Below are positions 26,545-35,098 of a DNA stretch of 64,000 nt, piece by piece. The stretch comes from Photobacterium kagoshimensis (GTDB taxonomy: Bacteria; Pseudomonadota; Gammaproteobacteria; Enterobacterales; Vibrionaceae). The notes beneath the pieces were generated by a model. That model was not told the origin of the DNA, did no database searches, and saw only the letters and a program-made list of their open reading frames with translations. Position numbers and translations under genes: made by a program. Location: the NCBI RefSeq assembly GCF_050337045.1, contig NZ_JAKJSO010000013.1:124001-188000 (forward strand). Direction: 5' to 3'. The stretch's first letter is position 1. Each line of letters begins with the position of its first letter.

Positions 26545-27867
26545 ATGAACCCAGTAATAATTTCAGTGTGCGTAATGTTGATTCTCGCGCTAATGCGAGT
26601 CAACGTTGTCGTAGCACTGACCTTTAGTGCCATTTTAGGTGGCCTTGTGGGCGGGATGCCCCTCGCAGACACTGTCGCAGCTTTTGAAGGCGGCCTAGGC
26701 GGTGGTGCAACAACTGCATTAAGTTACGCCATGTTAGGTACCTTTGCTGTCGCGATTTCGCGTTCAGGCATTACTGATGTACTTGCACAAAAAGTCATTA
26801 AACGTATCAGTGGCCACCATAATGCCGCTGCCGCAACTGGCGTGAAATACAGCGTTCTCACCATTTTACTGCTATTAGCCGTCTCTTCTCAGAATGCTAT
26901 TCCAGTGCATATTGCGTTTATTCCTATTGTTATTCCGCCGCTATTGCATGTATTTGCGAAATTGAAATTAGACCGCCGTCTGATTGCTTGTGTCCTAACG
27001 TTTGGTCTAGTTACCCCTTATATGGTGCTGCCTGTCGGCTTTGGTGGGATCTTCCTAAACAACATCTTGCTTAAAAACCTGCATGATAACGGATTAGATG
27101 TTGCTGCAAGCCAAGTACCCGTTGCTATGCTGCTGCCTGCTGCTGGTATGGTCTTTGGCTTATTAACCGCAGTCTTTTTCAGCTACCGCAAACCACGCGA
27201 GTATTCTGAAGAAAAGATCCTCGCAAACGAGCCAGAACAAGCACAAATCAACATGCAGCATGTTTACATTGCAGTCGGCGCTATCATTGCCGCATTGGGT
27301 GCGCAGCTATTTAGCGGCTCAATGATCATCGGTGGTCTAGTGGGCTTCATGATGTTTACATTTGGTGGTGTGATTAAGTGGAAAGAAACCCACGATGTCT
27401 TCACCAAAGGTGTTCACATGATGGCAATGATCGGCTTCATCATGATTGCAGCAGCGGGCTTTGCCGCAGTAATGAAAGCAACAGGTGGCGTTGAGACACT
27501 GGTGGCTTCACTGGCTGACGTTATTGGTGATAATAAACCGCTTGCTGCCTTACTGATGCTGGTTGTGGGTTTGTTGGTCACTATGGGGATTGGCTCATCG
27601 TTCTCGACCATTCCAATTCTAGCAACCATTTATGTGCCACTGTGTTTAACCTTTGGTTTCTCGCCAATGGCAACTATTGCCTTGGTGGGTACTGCCGCTG
27701 CACTGGGTGATGCGGGCTCTCCAGCATCTGATTCAACCTTAGGTCCAACGGCGGGCCTGAATGCCGATGGTCAACACGAACATATTTGGGAAACGGTTGT
27801 TCCTACCTTTTTGCACTACAACTTATCCTTGATTGCATTTGGTTGGATAGCGTCGATGGTGCTGTAA
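26545..27867 (+). CDS. Na+/H+ antiporter family protein
   Basis: Inner-membrane transporter of 440 residues with about eleven helices. It belongs to the Na_H_antiporter (NhaC-like) superfamily and has the short N-terminal family extension. Typical stretches are SSQNAIPVHIAFIPI, GFGGIFLNNIL and DAGSPASDSTLGPTAGL. Relatives include B. subtilis YuiF and uncharacterised gammaproteobacterial proteins, some proposed to be amino-acid/cation transporters, so the substrate is open. The gene stands alone and is followed by a clear terminator. It is distinct in sequence from the NhaC-like protein at 35.1 kb. Confidence 0.75.
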   Translation: MNPVIISVCVMLILALMRVNVVVALTFSAILGGLVGGMPLADTVAAFEGGLGGGATTALSYAMLGTFAVAISRSGITDVLAQKVIKRISGHHNAAAATGVKYSVLTILLLLAVSSQNAIPVHIAFIPIVIPPLLHVFAKLKLDRRLIACVLTFGLVTPYMVLPVGFGGIFLNNILLKNLHDNGLDVAASQVPVAMLLPAAGMVFGLLTAVFFSYRKPREYSEEKILANEPEQAQINMQHVYIAVGAIIAALGAQLFSGSMIIGGLVGFMMFTFGGVIKWKETHDVFTKGVHMMAMIGFIMIAAAGFAAVMKATGGVETLVASLADVIGDNKPLAALLMLVVGLLVTMGIGSSFSTIPILATIYVPLCLTFGFSPMATIALVGTAAALGDAGSPASDSTLGPTAGLNADGQHEHIWETVVPTFLHYNLSLIAFGWIASMVL

Positions 27868-27900
27868 GCAACTCGCCCTTTAAGCTCCCCTCCCTCTTTA

Positions 27901-27925
27901 AAAGATCGCTTCGGCGATCTTTTTT
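27901..27925 (+). terminator. Terminator after the antiporter gene
   Basis: AAAGATCGC / GCGATCTTT hairpin with a TTCG tetraloop and a T run. Confidence 0.9.
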
Positions 27926-28192
27926 GTATCTGCTTATCTTGCCAGCACCGACATCATATCTGCTTTATCTTTACACGATCAAAAATAATTAGTAAAACAT
28001 CGAACTAAATTGAAATATTTTCATAAATCTTTAATATACGCTCCTAACTGAATCTAGCTTGACTTCAAATCATGCCAGTTAATCATCCAGTATAGATAAG
28101 TAAGTGTTCGGTCATTACGTTAGGCCTGCGCACAAATGATCAGTTACTTATTTAGATTGGTATTAGCTTGAACTCCAGTATAAGGCTTTTAG
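27926..28192. other. Intergenic region upstream of the REC-TPR gene
   Basis: About 270 bases after the terminator with no gene. It must carry the promoter of the two-gene signalling unit. A pair of imperfect complementary segments, AGATAAGTAAGT near 28095 and ACTTATTTAGA near 28145, could form a long-range stem or an operator pair. I see no recognisable regulator site. Confidence 0.4.
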
Positions 28193-29536
28193 ATGGATAT
28201 ACTCGCTCAGTCGACTTATTTGATCATTGATGACAGCAACATTATCCAAAGCGCGACACGTGCGCTATTAATGAAATTGGGCGTCCCGACTAACAACGTT
28301 GTTAGCGCCCCCAATGCCGAAAGTGCCATCAATGCTTGCCGTAAACGCCGTTTTGATATCTTACTTATCGACCATCACTTAGGTGCAGGTAGCACTGGGT
28401 TACAGCTACTCGAATATCTCCGCTTCAAAGGACTGATCAAAGAACAAACACTGGTTTTTGTGGTGACGGGTAATGATAGCCAAGATATATTTTTTGGTTA
28501 TTCGCAGTTTGAACCTGATGGGTATCTCATCAAACCTATCCGTGCTGACGACATTATCAAGCGTGTAAAAAGCACATTAATGCGACAGCGCTATTTCAAT
28601 ATGATTGAAGGCACTTTTAATAAAAATGGCCTCAATGCGGTAAAGCCTCTGTTCGCTAAATCCCCCGATACCGCAACCTTGAAAGAAGCCATTATCTACA
28701 TGGCAAACATTTTAATAAAAGAACAACAGTTTACAGATGCTAGAGCCATGCTAACGGGCTTACTCAAAATCCATAACTTCTTACCCGCGAAGATGAAGCT
28801 AATTGAGATTTCACTGGCGCAAAAAAACTTTCAGCAAGCGCTCTTTGATACCGACCTATTACTGAGCGACAATGCCAGAAATATCAAACTATTACAGCTT
28901 AAAGTGGAAATTTGTATTAGCGCAGAATTACACGAAAAAGCCGACGAAGTGATCCGCCGAATCTTGGCGATCAATACCAGTAATATGGCCCTAACCGTCA
29001 ATATGATTTGGTTACAACTAGCCAGTAATGACATGGTGCAAGCCAAGCCGTTTTTGTTAAAACTGGCAAGCTTACTGCCTAATTCGATGTGGGATACACC
29101 AGGAAAGCGTGCCTTAACCCTCTGGGCTGATATGTTCGATCAACCCACAGACAAGCTTCGATTATGGCGAGCAGAGAATATTTGGCCACGTATTGCGCGC
29201 TCAGATAAAGCACCATCTCTCTCAAAATCCGTCATCAAATTGATCCGTGCTTTACAACTGATTCGGCTCGATGAAATGGATACGGCCCGTGACATGATGC
29301 AAACCTTGAGCGCCGATGAGTTCCATGAAAATGATATTGAAGCACATTACCTGTTATGTCTTTGCTATCAAGCACTGAACTTACAACAACATTTAGGCCA
29401 CCTACGCACACCTATGGTTCAACAACTGAATCAACAAGGAGTCGGCCTGCCTAATCTTCAAAAACTTGCTCTGCAGCACGTCGACTATCAATCGATTTCA
29501 CTTCAGGTGGAAGTCTTTAATATGGGGCGGCGTTAA
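28193..29536 (+). CDS. Response regulator with REC domain and TPR-like C-terminus
   Basis: Protein of 447 residues. The receiver domain spans residues 1-130: acidic pair Asp13/Asp14, phospho-acceptor Asp60 in ILLIDHHLG and Lys114 in YLIKPIR. The rest is all-helical with tetratricopeptide-like spacing (AILIKEQQFTDARAML-type segments), suggesting protein-protein output rather than DNA binding. AAGG precedes the start. The hybrid kinase gene begins one base after the stop, so the pair is a unit. Similar REC-TPR proteins occur widely in Vibrionaceae; I know of no assigned function. Confidence 0.85.
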   Translation: MDILAQSTYLIIDDSNIIQSATRALLMKLGVPTNNVVSAPNAESAINACRKRRFDILLIDHHLGAGSTGLQLLEYLRFKGLIKEQTLVFVVTGNDSQDIFFGYSQFEPDGYLIKPIRADDIIKRVKSTLMRQRYFNMIEGTFNKNGLNAVKPLFAKSPDTATLKEAIIYMANILIKEQQFTDARAMLTGLLKIHNFLPAKMKLIEISLAQKNFQQALFDTDLLLSDNARNIKLLQLKVEICISAELHEKADEVIRRILAINTSNMALTVNMIWLQLASNDMVQAKPFLLKLASLLPNSMWDTPGKRALTLWADMFDQPTDKLRLWRAENIWPRIARSDKAPSLSKSVIKLIRALQLIRLDEMDTARDMMQTLSADEFHENDIEAHYLLCLCYQALNLQQHLGHLRTPMVQQLNQQGVGLPNLQKLALQHVDYQSISLQVEVFNMGRR

Positions 29537-29537
29537 A

Positions 29538-31793
29538 ATGACAATAAACATGATACAAATGCTCACGTGTGTGGCTGCTATCGCCATTGTGTTTTGTGTG
29601 TATGTACGTAAACAGCGTCAGTCCGTCAAGCAACTCCAACAAGAGCTAGCGCGCACCAGACAAGAAGCAAAAGTAGCAACTGAAGCTAAATCTCAGTTTT
29701 TAGCCAATATCAGCCACGAAGTTCGTACACCTGTTAGCGGTATGATTGGCCTACTTGATCTCATGCAAGAGCAAACTCTGAGCCCTGAAATCGCTTCGCT
29801 TCATCGTGACCTTCACCTTTCAGCAAATAATTTACTGCACATGGTCAACGATATCATTGAGCATACGGAGATCACCACAGGTGCGCAGAGCATAGCGTTA
29901 GAAGAAACCGATTTAACCCAGGAACTTTCTCACTTAGCCCAGTCCCATGCGAGTTATGCTCATCAAAAAGGCTTGATCTTTCACTATTGGCAAGATCCAG
30001 CCACCTCCCTCGCATTGCTTGCAGACAGCACTCATATCAAACATGTTTTATCCAACTTATTGAAAAATGCCGTCAAGTTCACCGAGTTTGGTACCATCAA
30101 GCTTGCAATCGAAGTAACCCACGAGACTCAAGATACTCAAACCATCACGTTTACAGTGAGTGATACCGGGATCGGCATTCCAGATGAGCATCAAGCGCAG
30201 CTTTTTCATCCTTTCTCGCAAGCCGATCAATCCAGCAGTCGCCGTTTTAATGGGGCAGGACTAGGCCTATCGATTGCTCATCAGCTTGTTGGCATGATGG
30301 GAGGGCAATTAACCTGCCGTAGTCAAGTTGAAGCAGGCAGCGCTTTTTCTTTCTCTCTGCAGCTCACAAAAATGCCTATCGATAATGAGTCAATCACACC
30401 ACAAGATGCACAATCCTTTACAGGCCAATCAGCACTCATTATTGGTCCGCTAGTACAAAGCACCGAACTGACTCGCTACTTAACCGCTTGGGGTCTGACG
30501 CTACAAACCATCACTGGTGAGGGTCAAACCGACTGGAAAAAACAGGTTACTCAGGCATCAGCATCCTATCTTTTTATTGACTTAACGCTTTGGCAACAGT
30601 TTGATTTTGCGCAAGAAGCACTCATCAACAAAGAAACTAAGGTGATTGTATTCACGCCATCCTCGATGCTTTCCCCTGAGCCGATAAACCAACATTGGTG
30701 TTTATCGACTAACCCATTAATACCCGATCAATTGCATCATGTGCTGCAACACCCCGTTAGCCACGATGCCATTATCGATACGATTGCGTCACTTTCTCCT
30801 CATTTATATCAAGAAAGTCGTGAGCAAGCAGAACAGACTGGTCGTTTAGTGCTTGTTGCAGAAGACCACCCGATCAACCAACGTGTCATCAAACAGCAGT
30901 TAGAGAAACTAAACCTTCATGCCGACATTGTAAGTAACGGCCACGAAGCGCTGGATGCGTTAAAGGTTAATCATTATGGGTTGTTACTAACAGACTGCCA
31001 CATGCCAGAAATGGATGGCTATAGCTTAGTGAAAACGATTCGTCAGCAGGAGAAGATTTCGCAATCCGACCCATTGCCTGTAGTGGCTTTAACCGCCAAT
31101 GCAGTCAAAGCAGAAGAGCAACATTGCCTCTCCATCGGCATGAACGATTTCTTTGTTAAGCCGGTTTCCCAACAAGCATTAACAGCAATCACAACCCGCT
31201 GGCTTCCCCCAATTGAAGCGGATAGCGCAATAACATCAAGCTCTGCGGAATACCTGTCTTCATCAAATGAATGCGCTAATGAAGATTTACTCGCCGATGA
31301 ATTCGCCACATTACTAGGCGCAATTGAAGACAGCTTCCAGCAAGCGAACAATGATGGTGCTTACGAAGACTATGATGATCTATTCCAACCAACGAGCACT
31401 GAAGATAACGAAGAAGCTCACTCTCTCGATCAATTCAATACGCTAACTATGATAGATATTGCAGGGCTCTGTGATTTATTTGGCGACGAAGAAACCGCTA
31501 AGCAGCTTATTGCTGAATTCATTCATAGCCACCTTACGGATATGACATTGCTCAATAATGCCTTCCATTCAGGCAATTACACCGCATTGCAAGAGGTTGC
31601 TCATAAAATGAAAGGGGCCGCTAAAATGGTAACTTGTGATCCTATCGCCCATGCGCTTGAGCAAATTGAACAAACCACCAGCGAGATCATGAAGTCGAGT
31701 AATGAAACGCAAAAGTATTACTATGCTGATGCTCTCACCGACCATATAGATCAACTTGAACAGCTCACTCAGGTATTGTTAGCCAATAATTAG
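29538..31793 (+). CDS. Hybrid sensor histidine kinase (HisKA-HATPase-REC-Hpt)
   Basis: Membrane-anchored hybrid kinase of 751 residues. The start ATG 29538 is one base after the upstream stop. One N-terminal helix (about 5-23) and no periplasmic sensor domain. HisKA carries His60 in ANISHEVRTP. HATPase motifs are NLLKNAVKF, DTGIGIP and GAGLGLSIA. A degenerate receiver (about 295-415) lacks the acidic pair (IIGPL instead). A true receiver has EDHPINQ and LLTDCHMPEMDG. The C-terminal Hpt domain has its His in AHKMKGAAKM. The lack of a sensor domain suggests a cytoplasmic or protein-borne signal, possibly through the REC-TPR partner. Confidence 0.88.
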   Translation: MTINMIQMLTCVAAIAIVFCVYVRKQRQSVKQLQQELARTRQEAKVATEAKSQFLANISHEVRTPVSGMIGLLDLMQEQTLSPEIASLHRDLHLSANNLLHMVNDIIEHTEITTGAQSIALEETDLTQELSHLAQSHASYAHQKGLIFHYWQDPATSLALLADSTHIKHVLSNLLKNAVKFTEFGTIKLAIEVTHETQDTQTITFTVSDTGIGIPDEHQAQLFHPFSQADQSSSRRFNGAGLGLSIAHQLVGMMGGQLTCRSQVEAGSAFSFSLQLTKMPIDNESITPQDAQSFTGQSALIIGPLVQSTELTRYLTAWGLTLQTITGEGQTDWKKQVTQASASYLFIDLTLWQQFDFAQEALINKETKVIVFTPSSMLSPEPINQHWCLSTNPLIPDQLHHVLQHPVSHDAIIDTIASLSPHLYQESREQAEQTGRLVLVAEDHPINQRVIKQQLEKLNLHADIVSNGHEALDALKVNHYGLLLTDCHMPEMDGYSLVKTIRQQEKISQSDPLPVVALTANAVKAEEQHCLSIGMNDFFVKPVSQQALTAITTRWLPPIEADSAITSSSAEYLSSSNECANEDLLADEFATLLGAIEDSFQQANNDGAYEDYDDLFQPTSTEDNEEAHSLDQFNTLTMIDIAGLCDLFGDEETAKQLIAEFIHSHLTDMTLLNNAFHSGNYTALQEVAHKMKGAAKMVTCDPIAHALEQIEQTTSEIMKSSNETQKYYYADALTDHIDQLEQLTQVLLANN

Positions 31794-31808
31794 CTGTTTT
31801 TGCCAATA

Positions 31809-31838
31809 AAAAGCCCCGCAAAAAATGCAGGGCTTCTA
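31809..31838. terminator. Terminator between the kinase gene and grxD
   Basis: AAGCCCCGCA / TGCAGGGCTT hairpin (one mismatch) with an A5 loop between convergent genes; the left flank is A-rich, which suits minus-strand grxD. Confidence 0.75.
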
Positions 31839-31865
31839 AATACGTAGTACAGCTTACATCAGAAA

Positions 31866-32204
31866 TTATTCTGCTGCTTCACCATCACGACGAGCAGCCG
31901 CTTCTTTTACTAGAGGCTGAAGCTCACCTTTTTGGAACATTTCGATGATGATGTCACAACCACCAATTAGCTCACCTTCAACCCATAATTGTGGGAAAGT
32001 TGGCCATTGTGCGTATGCAGGAAGCTCAGCACGAATATCTGGGTTTTGTAGGATATCAACGTAAGCGAACTTCTCGCCACAACCCATCAGTGCTTGAGAG
32101 GCTTGTGAAGAAAAACCACAGCTAGGTAGTTTTGGTGAGCCTTTCATGTACAACAGGATTGCGTTTTCAGAGATCTGTTGCTTAATTTTATCGATGGTTT
32201 CCAT
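31866..32204 (-). CDS. grxD: Monothiol glutaredoxin Grx4
   Basis: Protein of 112 residues with the monothiol CGFS active site (Cys29) in KLPSCGFSSQA, the glutathione-binding WPTFPQLWVEGELIGG and the conserved GGCDI motif. CGFS glutaredoxins carry or transfer [2Fe-2S] clusters, often with BolA. E. coli GrxD has 115 residues. It is divergent from sodB, an arrangement common in gammaproteobacteria. Confidence 0.96.
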   Translation of the reverse strand: METIDKIKQQISENAILLYMKGSPKLPSCGFSSQASQALMGCGEKFAYVDILQNPDIRAELPAYAQWPTFPQLWVEGELIGGCDIIIEMFQKGELQPLVKEAAARRDGEAAE

Positions 32205-32511
32205 AACTTCCTCTTACGACCAATTGCTTATCTTTAAGTATATCTACTTGATGGGGGCGTTGCCGTTATAAAACAAGCCTACCAAATAAATCTTTTAACC
32301 TGCCATTCTACTCGTTCAAGCTTAGGAAAAAAACGCCTAAAAATTTTAAGGTTAATTTTTTAAGGCCAACCCTTTTAATAAAGTAAAAACTTGCTAAAAT
32401 AGCGGTGTCAGTTAAAAAATAAAATAATTGGTAGTGGCTCTCATGCAGAGGTACTACAGGAAGCAATGTCGAGGGCTTACTCCCTCAAATACCAAAATGG
32501 AGATCCGAGCA
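32205..32511. other. Divergent grxD/sodB intergenic region with structured sodB leader
   Basis: About 307 bases without a gene. An extended -10 (TGCTAAAAT, 32394-32401... with TAAAAT at 32396-32401) gives a probable sodB promoter, leaving a leader of about 100 bases. The leader holds two small hairpins, CTCT-CATGC-AGAG near 32438 and GAGGG-CTTACT-CCCTC at 32471-32486. In E. coli the sodB leader is the target of the iron-regulated RNA RyhB; the same could apply here but no RyhB gene is in the window. Confidence 0.5.
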
Positions 32512-33096
32512 ATGGCATTTGAATTACCAGCTCTACCGTACGCTATCAACGCACTTGAACCACATATCTCTCAAGAAACACTAGAGTTTCACCACGGCAA
32601 ACACCACAACACTTACGTGGTTAAGCTAAATGGTCTAGTTGAAGGTACTGAGCTTGCTGAAAAATCACTAGAAGAAATCATCAAGACTTCTACTGGTGGC
32701 GTATTCAACAATGCTGCACAAATCTGGAACCACACTTTCTACTGGCACTGCCTAAGCCCGAACGCTGGCGGTGAACCAACAGGTGACGTTGCAGACGCAA
32801 TTGCTAAATCATTTGGTTCTTTCGAAGAATTCAAAGCTAAATTCACAGATTCTGCAATCAACAACTTTGGTTCATCTTGGACTTGGTTAGTGAAAAAAGC
32901 AGACGGCTCTCTAGACATCGTAAACACGTCTAACGCTGCAACACCACTAACAGAAGAAGGTGTTACACCACTTCTAACTGTTGACCTGTGGGAACACGCT
33001 TACTACATCGATTTCCGTAACGTTCGCCCTGATTACATGGCTGCTTTCTGGGCACTTGTAAACTGGGAATTCGTTGCGAAAAACCTAGCGGCTTAA
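32512..33096 (+). CDS. sodB: Superoxide dismutase, Fe type
   Basis: Cytoplasmic FeSOD of 194 residues (E. coli: 193). The start is ATG 32512, preceded by GGAG; the frame is open to 32428 but the family begins MAFELPALPY. Metal ligands are His27, His74, Asp158 and His162. Gln70 in FNNAAQIWNH marks the Fe type. It complements the Mn-type enzyme at 18.7 kb. A terminator follows. Confidence 0.97.
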   Translation: MAFELPALPYAINALEPHISQETLEFHHGKHHNTYVVKLNGLVEGTELAEKSLEEIIKTSTGGVFNNAAQIWNHTFYWHCLSPNAGGEPTGDVADAIAKSFGSFEEFKAKFTDSAINNFGSSWTWLVKKADGSLDIVNTSNAATPLTEEGVTPLLTVDLWEHAYYIDFRNVRPDYMAAFWALVNWEFVAKNLAA

Positions 33097-33139
33097 TTTA
33101 GCCCTAGTTATCACTTCAGTGATAAATATTTCCCCCAAT

Positions 33140-33168
33140 AAAAAAGACCTCGCATGCGAGGTCTTTTT
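33140..33168. terminator. Terminator after sodB
   Basis: AAAAAGACCTCGC / GCGAGGTCTTTTT hairpin with A and T runs, usable from both strands (sodB and asd converge). Confidence 0.9.
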
Positions 33169-33256
33169 GTATGTGCCTATTTGTATCTAGCTATTTTCAA
33201 CACCGTTGCGATAACGACCGCTCACCTTTAGTGAAGCGATCGTCAGCATGCGATAG

Positions 33257-34375
33257 CTAAGCTTTTTCAGACATGATGATGCGAAGTGTACGACGAAGCG
33301 GTTCAGCCGCCCCCCATAGCAACTGATCACCCACCGTAAAGGCATTCAAGTAATCGTCACCCATTGCCAATTTGCGCAAACGACCGACAGGCACAGAGAG
33401 GGTTCCCGTTACTTTAGCAGGACTAAGTTCTTGCACTGTTACATCACGATCATTAGGGATCACTTTCACCCAGTCGTTATGTGATGCAATCATGCCTTCG
33501 ATTTCATCTAACGGTACACCTTGCTTCAATTTAATGGTTAATGCCTGGCTATGACAGCGCATCGCGCCAATACGTACACACGTACCATCAATTGGAATCG
33601 GCTTCGCATCAAGTCCCAAAATCTTATTGGTTTCAACCGATGCTTTCCATTCTTCTTTCGACTGGCCATTGTCGCGTTTCACATCGATCCATGGGATCAA
33701 TGAACCCGCCAGTGGTGCACCAAACTCTTGAGCAGGGAAGCTCGAAGATCGCAGCGTTTCAGCCACTTTACGGTCGATGTCAAGGATCGATGTAGAAGGA
33801 TCAGCCAACTCGCTGGTCACGGTATCGTTAATCGCCCCCATTTGGCTGATTAGCTCACGCATATTTTTCGCACCCGCACCGGATGCCGCTTGGTACGTTT
33901 GTGAGGTCATCCACTCAACCAAGCCCGCTTTATATAAGCCGCCAACGGCCATTAGCATCAAGCTAACGGTACAGTTACCACCTACGAACGTTTTTGTCCC
34001 CGAATGAATCCCCTGCTGAATCTGATCAAAGTTAACAGGATCTAGCGTAATAATGGCATCGTCTTTCATACGCAGTGTCGATGCTGCATCAATCCAATAC
34101 CCCTTCCAACCTGCTTGACGCAATGCTGGATATACTTTCTCGGTGTAGCTACCGCCCTGACAAGTCACAATCGCATCGAGCTGTTTTAAGCTATCGATAT
34201 CAAATGCATCTTGTAATAAGCCCGCATCTTTCCCATAGTTTGGCGCAGGGATGCCAACTTGCGAGGTTGTATAAAAGGTGGGCTCGATATGATCAAAATC
34301 TCGCTCTTCTACCATTCGCTGCATAAGCACAGAACCCACCATGCCACGCCAACCGACTAAACCTACTTTCATCAT
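33257..34375 (-). CDS. asd: Aspartate-semialdehyde dehydrogenase
   Basis: Makes aspartate semialdehyde from aspartyl phosphate, on the path to lysine, diaminopimelate, methionine and threonine. 372 residues, of the gammaproteobacterial type (VGLVGWRGMVGSVLMQRM). NADP-binding GWRGMVG lies at the N-terminus, catalytic Cys135 in GGNCTVSLM, and the conserved His in RCHSQAL. The start may be either of two adjacent ATG codons (34375 or 34372), with GGGAG upstream. The gene stands alone. Confidence 0.96.
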   Translation of the reverse strand: MMKVGLVGWRGMVGSVLMQRMVEERDFDHIEPTFYTTSQVGIPAPNYGKDAGLLQDAFDIDSLKQLDAIVTCQGGSYTEKVYPALRQAGWKGYWIDAASTLRMKDDAIITLDPVNFDQIQQGIHSGTKTFVGGNCTVSLMLMAVGGLYKAGLVEWMTSQTYQAASGAGAKNMRELISQMGAINDTVTSELADPSTSILDIDRKVAETLRSSSFPAQEFGAPLAGSLIPWIDVKRDNGQSKEEWKASVETNKILGLDAKPIPIDGTCVRIGAMRCHSQALTIKLKQGVPLDEIEGMIASHNDWVKVIPNDRDVTVQELSPAKVTGTLSVPVGRLRKLAMGDDYLNAFTVGDQLLWGAAEPLRRTLRIIMSEKA

Positions 34376-34530
34376 TACTTGCTACGCTCCCTGTTATTCA
34401 TTCGCAGTCCCATCTATAGAGTTTTAAGCCCCGAAAAACAAGCAAATTTTGTAATTAAACATGCATAACGCGTTTATTCGCAAAAAGGGGGGAAAGTAAC
34501 TCCTATTTGAGTAAACAAAGAGGTACCGAC

Positions 34531-34584
34531 ATGGCTTCTTACAATTCACGCTACATTATACAAACGGCTTTACTGGGCTACTAA
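34531..34584 (+). CDS. Possible 17-residue leader peptide
   Basis: ATG preceded by AGAGG at a good distance, then 16 codons and TAA (MASYNSRYIIQTALLGY). It is too short to identify, and no attenuator hairpin with a T run follows nearby. It lies about 510 bases before the nhaC-like gene, so a regulatory role is doubtful. Reported as a candidate only. Confidence 0.2.
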   Translation: MASYNSRYIIQTALLGY

Positions 34585-34994
34585 ACAAACAACCACTGTT
34601 TAAATTGCCACCTACCTTTTCCTTTTGCGATGATTTTAGCAACCAATGGCATCCTAAAACTGGTAACAGCAAAAATCATGGATATTTACTTTTTTTGAAT
34701 TAACGCTCACACCCTGATAACCTACGCGACCGCAATATTTGAGATTAATATTCCGAGCCATCTCGCTCGATACAGTTATTAAATCTATATATCGCGGTTA
34801 AACAAACAATGTTACATCAGTTAAAAAACAACCAAAACACAACAAAGCAACCAACACTTAACAGAAATTAAATATATAAGCGGCAGTTTTATCATTCTTT
34901 ATTAATAGGAAGGATAAGAGTCACAGAAAGGCACATTATCTATCGCGATACCAAAACCATTCCGATAGAGTAGCGCCGATTAAAAACGAGGCTG

Positions 34995-35008
34995 ACGTGC
35001 TAGCACGT
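34995..35008. promoter_or_regulatory. 14-base palindrome upstream of the nhaC-like gene
   Basis: ACGTGCTAGCACGT is exactly self-complementary. The symmetry continues outward after one mismatch (flanking T and A). It lies 91 bases before the start codon, in the promoter zone, and looks like a dimeric regulator's operator. Regulator unknown. Confidence 0.4.
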
Positions 35009-35098
35009 TAACCATCACAATTACATTTATTAACTTCATGATGAAGCTAATTTAGGGTTTTCCCTCTTACACAGCTCGAATACACAAGGTTAAGAAGT

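Larger units (their letters stand above)
34376..35098. other. Long intergenic region between asd and the nhaC-like gene
   Basis: About 720 bases between divergent genes. It holds a possible 17-codon leader ORF (34531-34584), AT-rich DNA with runs of A, and a 14-base perfect palindrome at 34995-35008. I looked for a lysine riboswitch, since some NhaC relatives are lysine-controlled, and did not see its conserved boxes. No other gene is convincing. Confidence 0.45.

Noticed and set aside
34880..35098. Possible lysine riboswitch before the nhaC-like gene
   Set aside because: The conserved AGAGG-type and downstream boxes of the lysine element are not seen in order, and there is no attenuator before the start.
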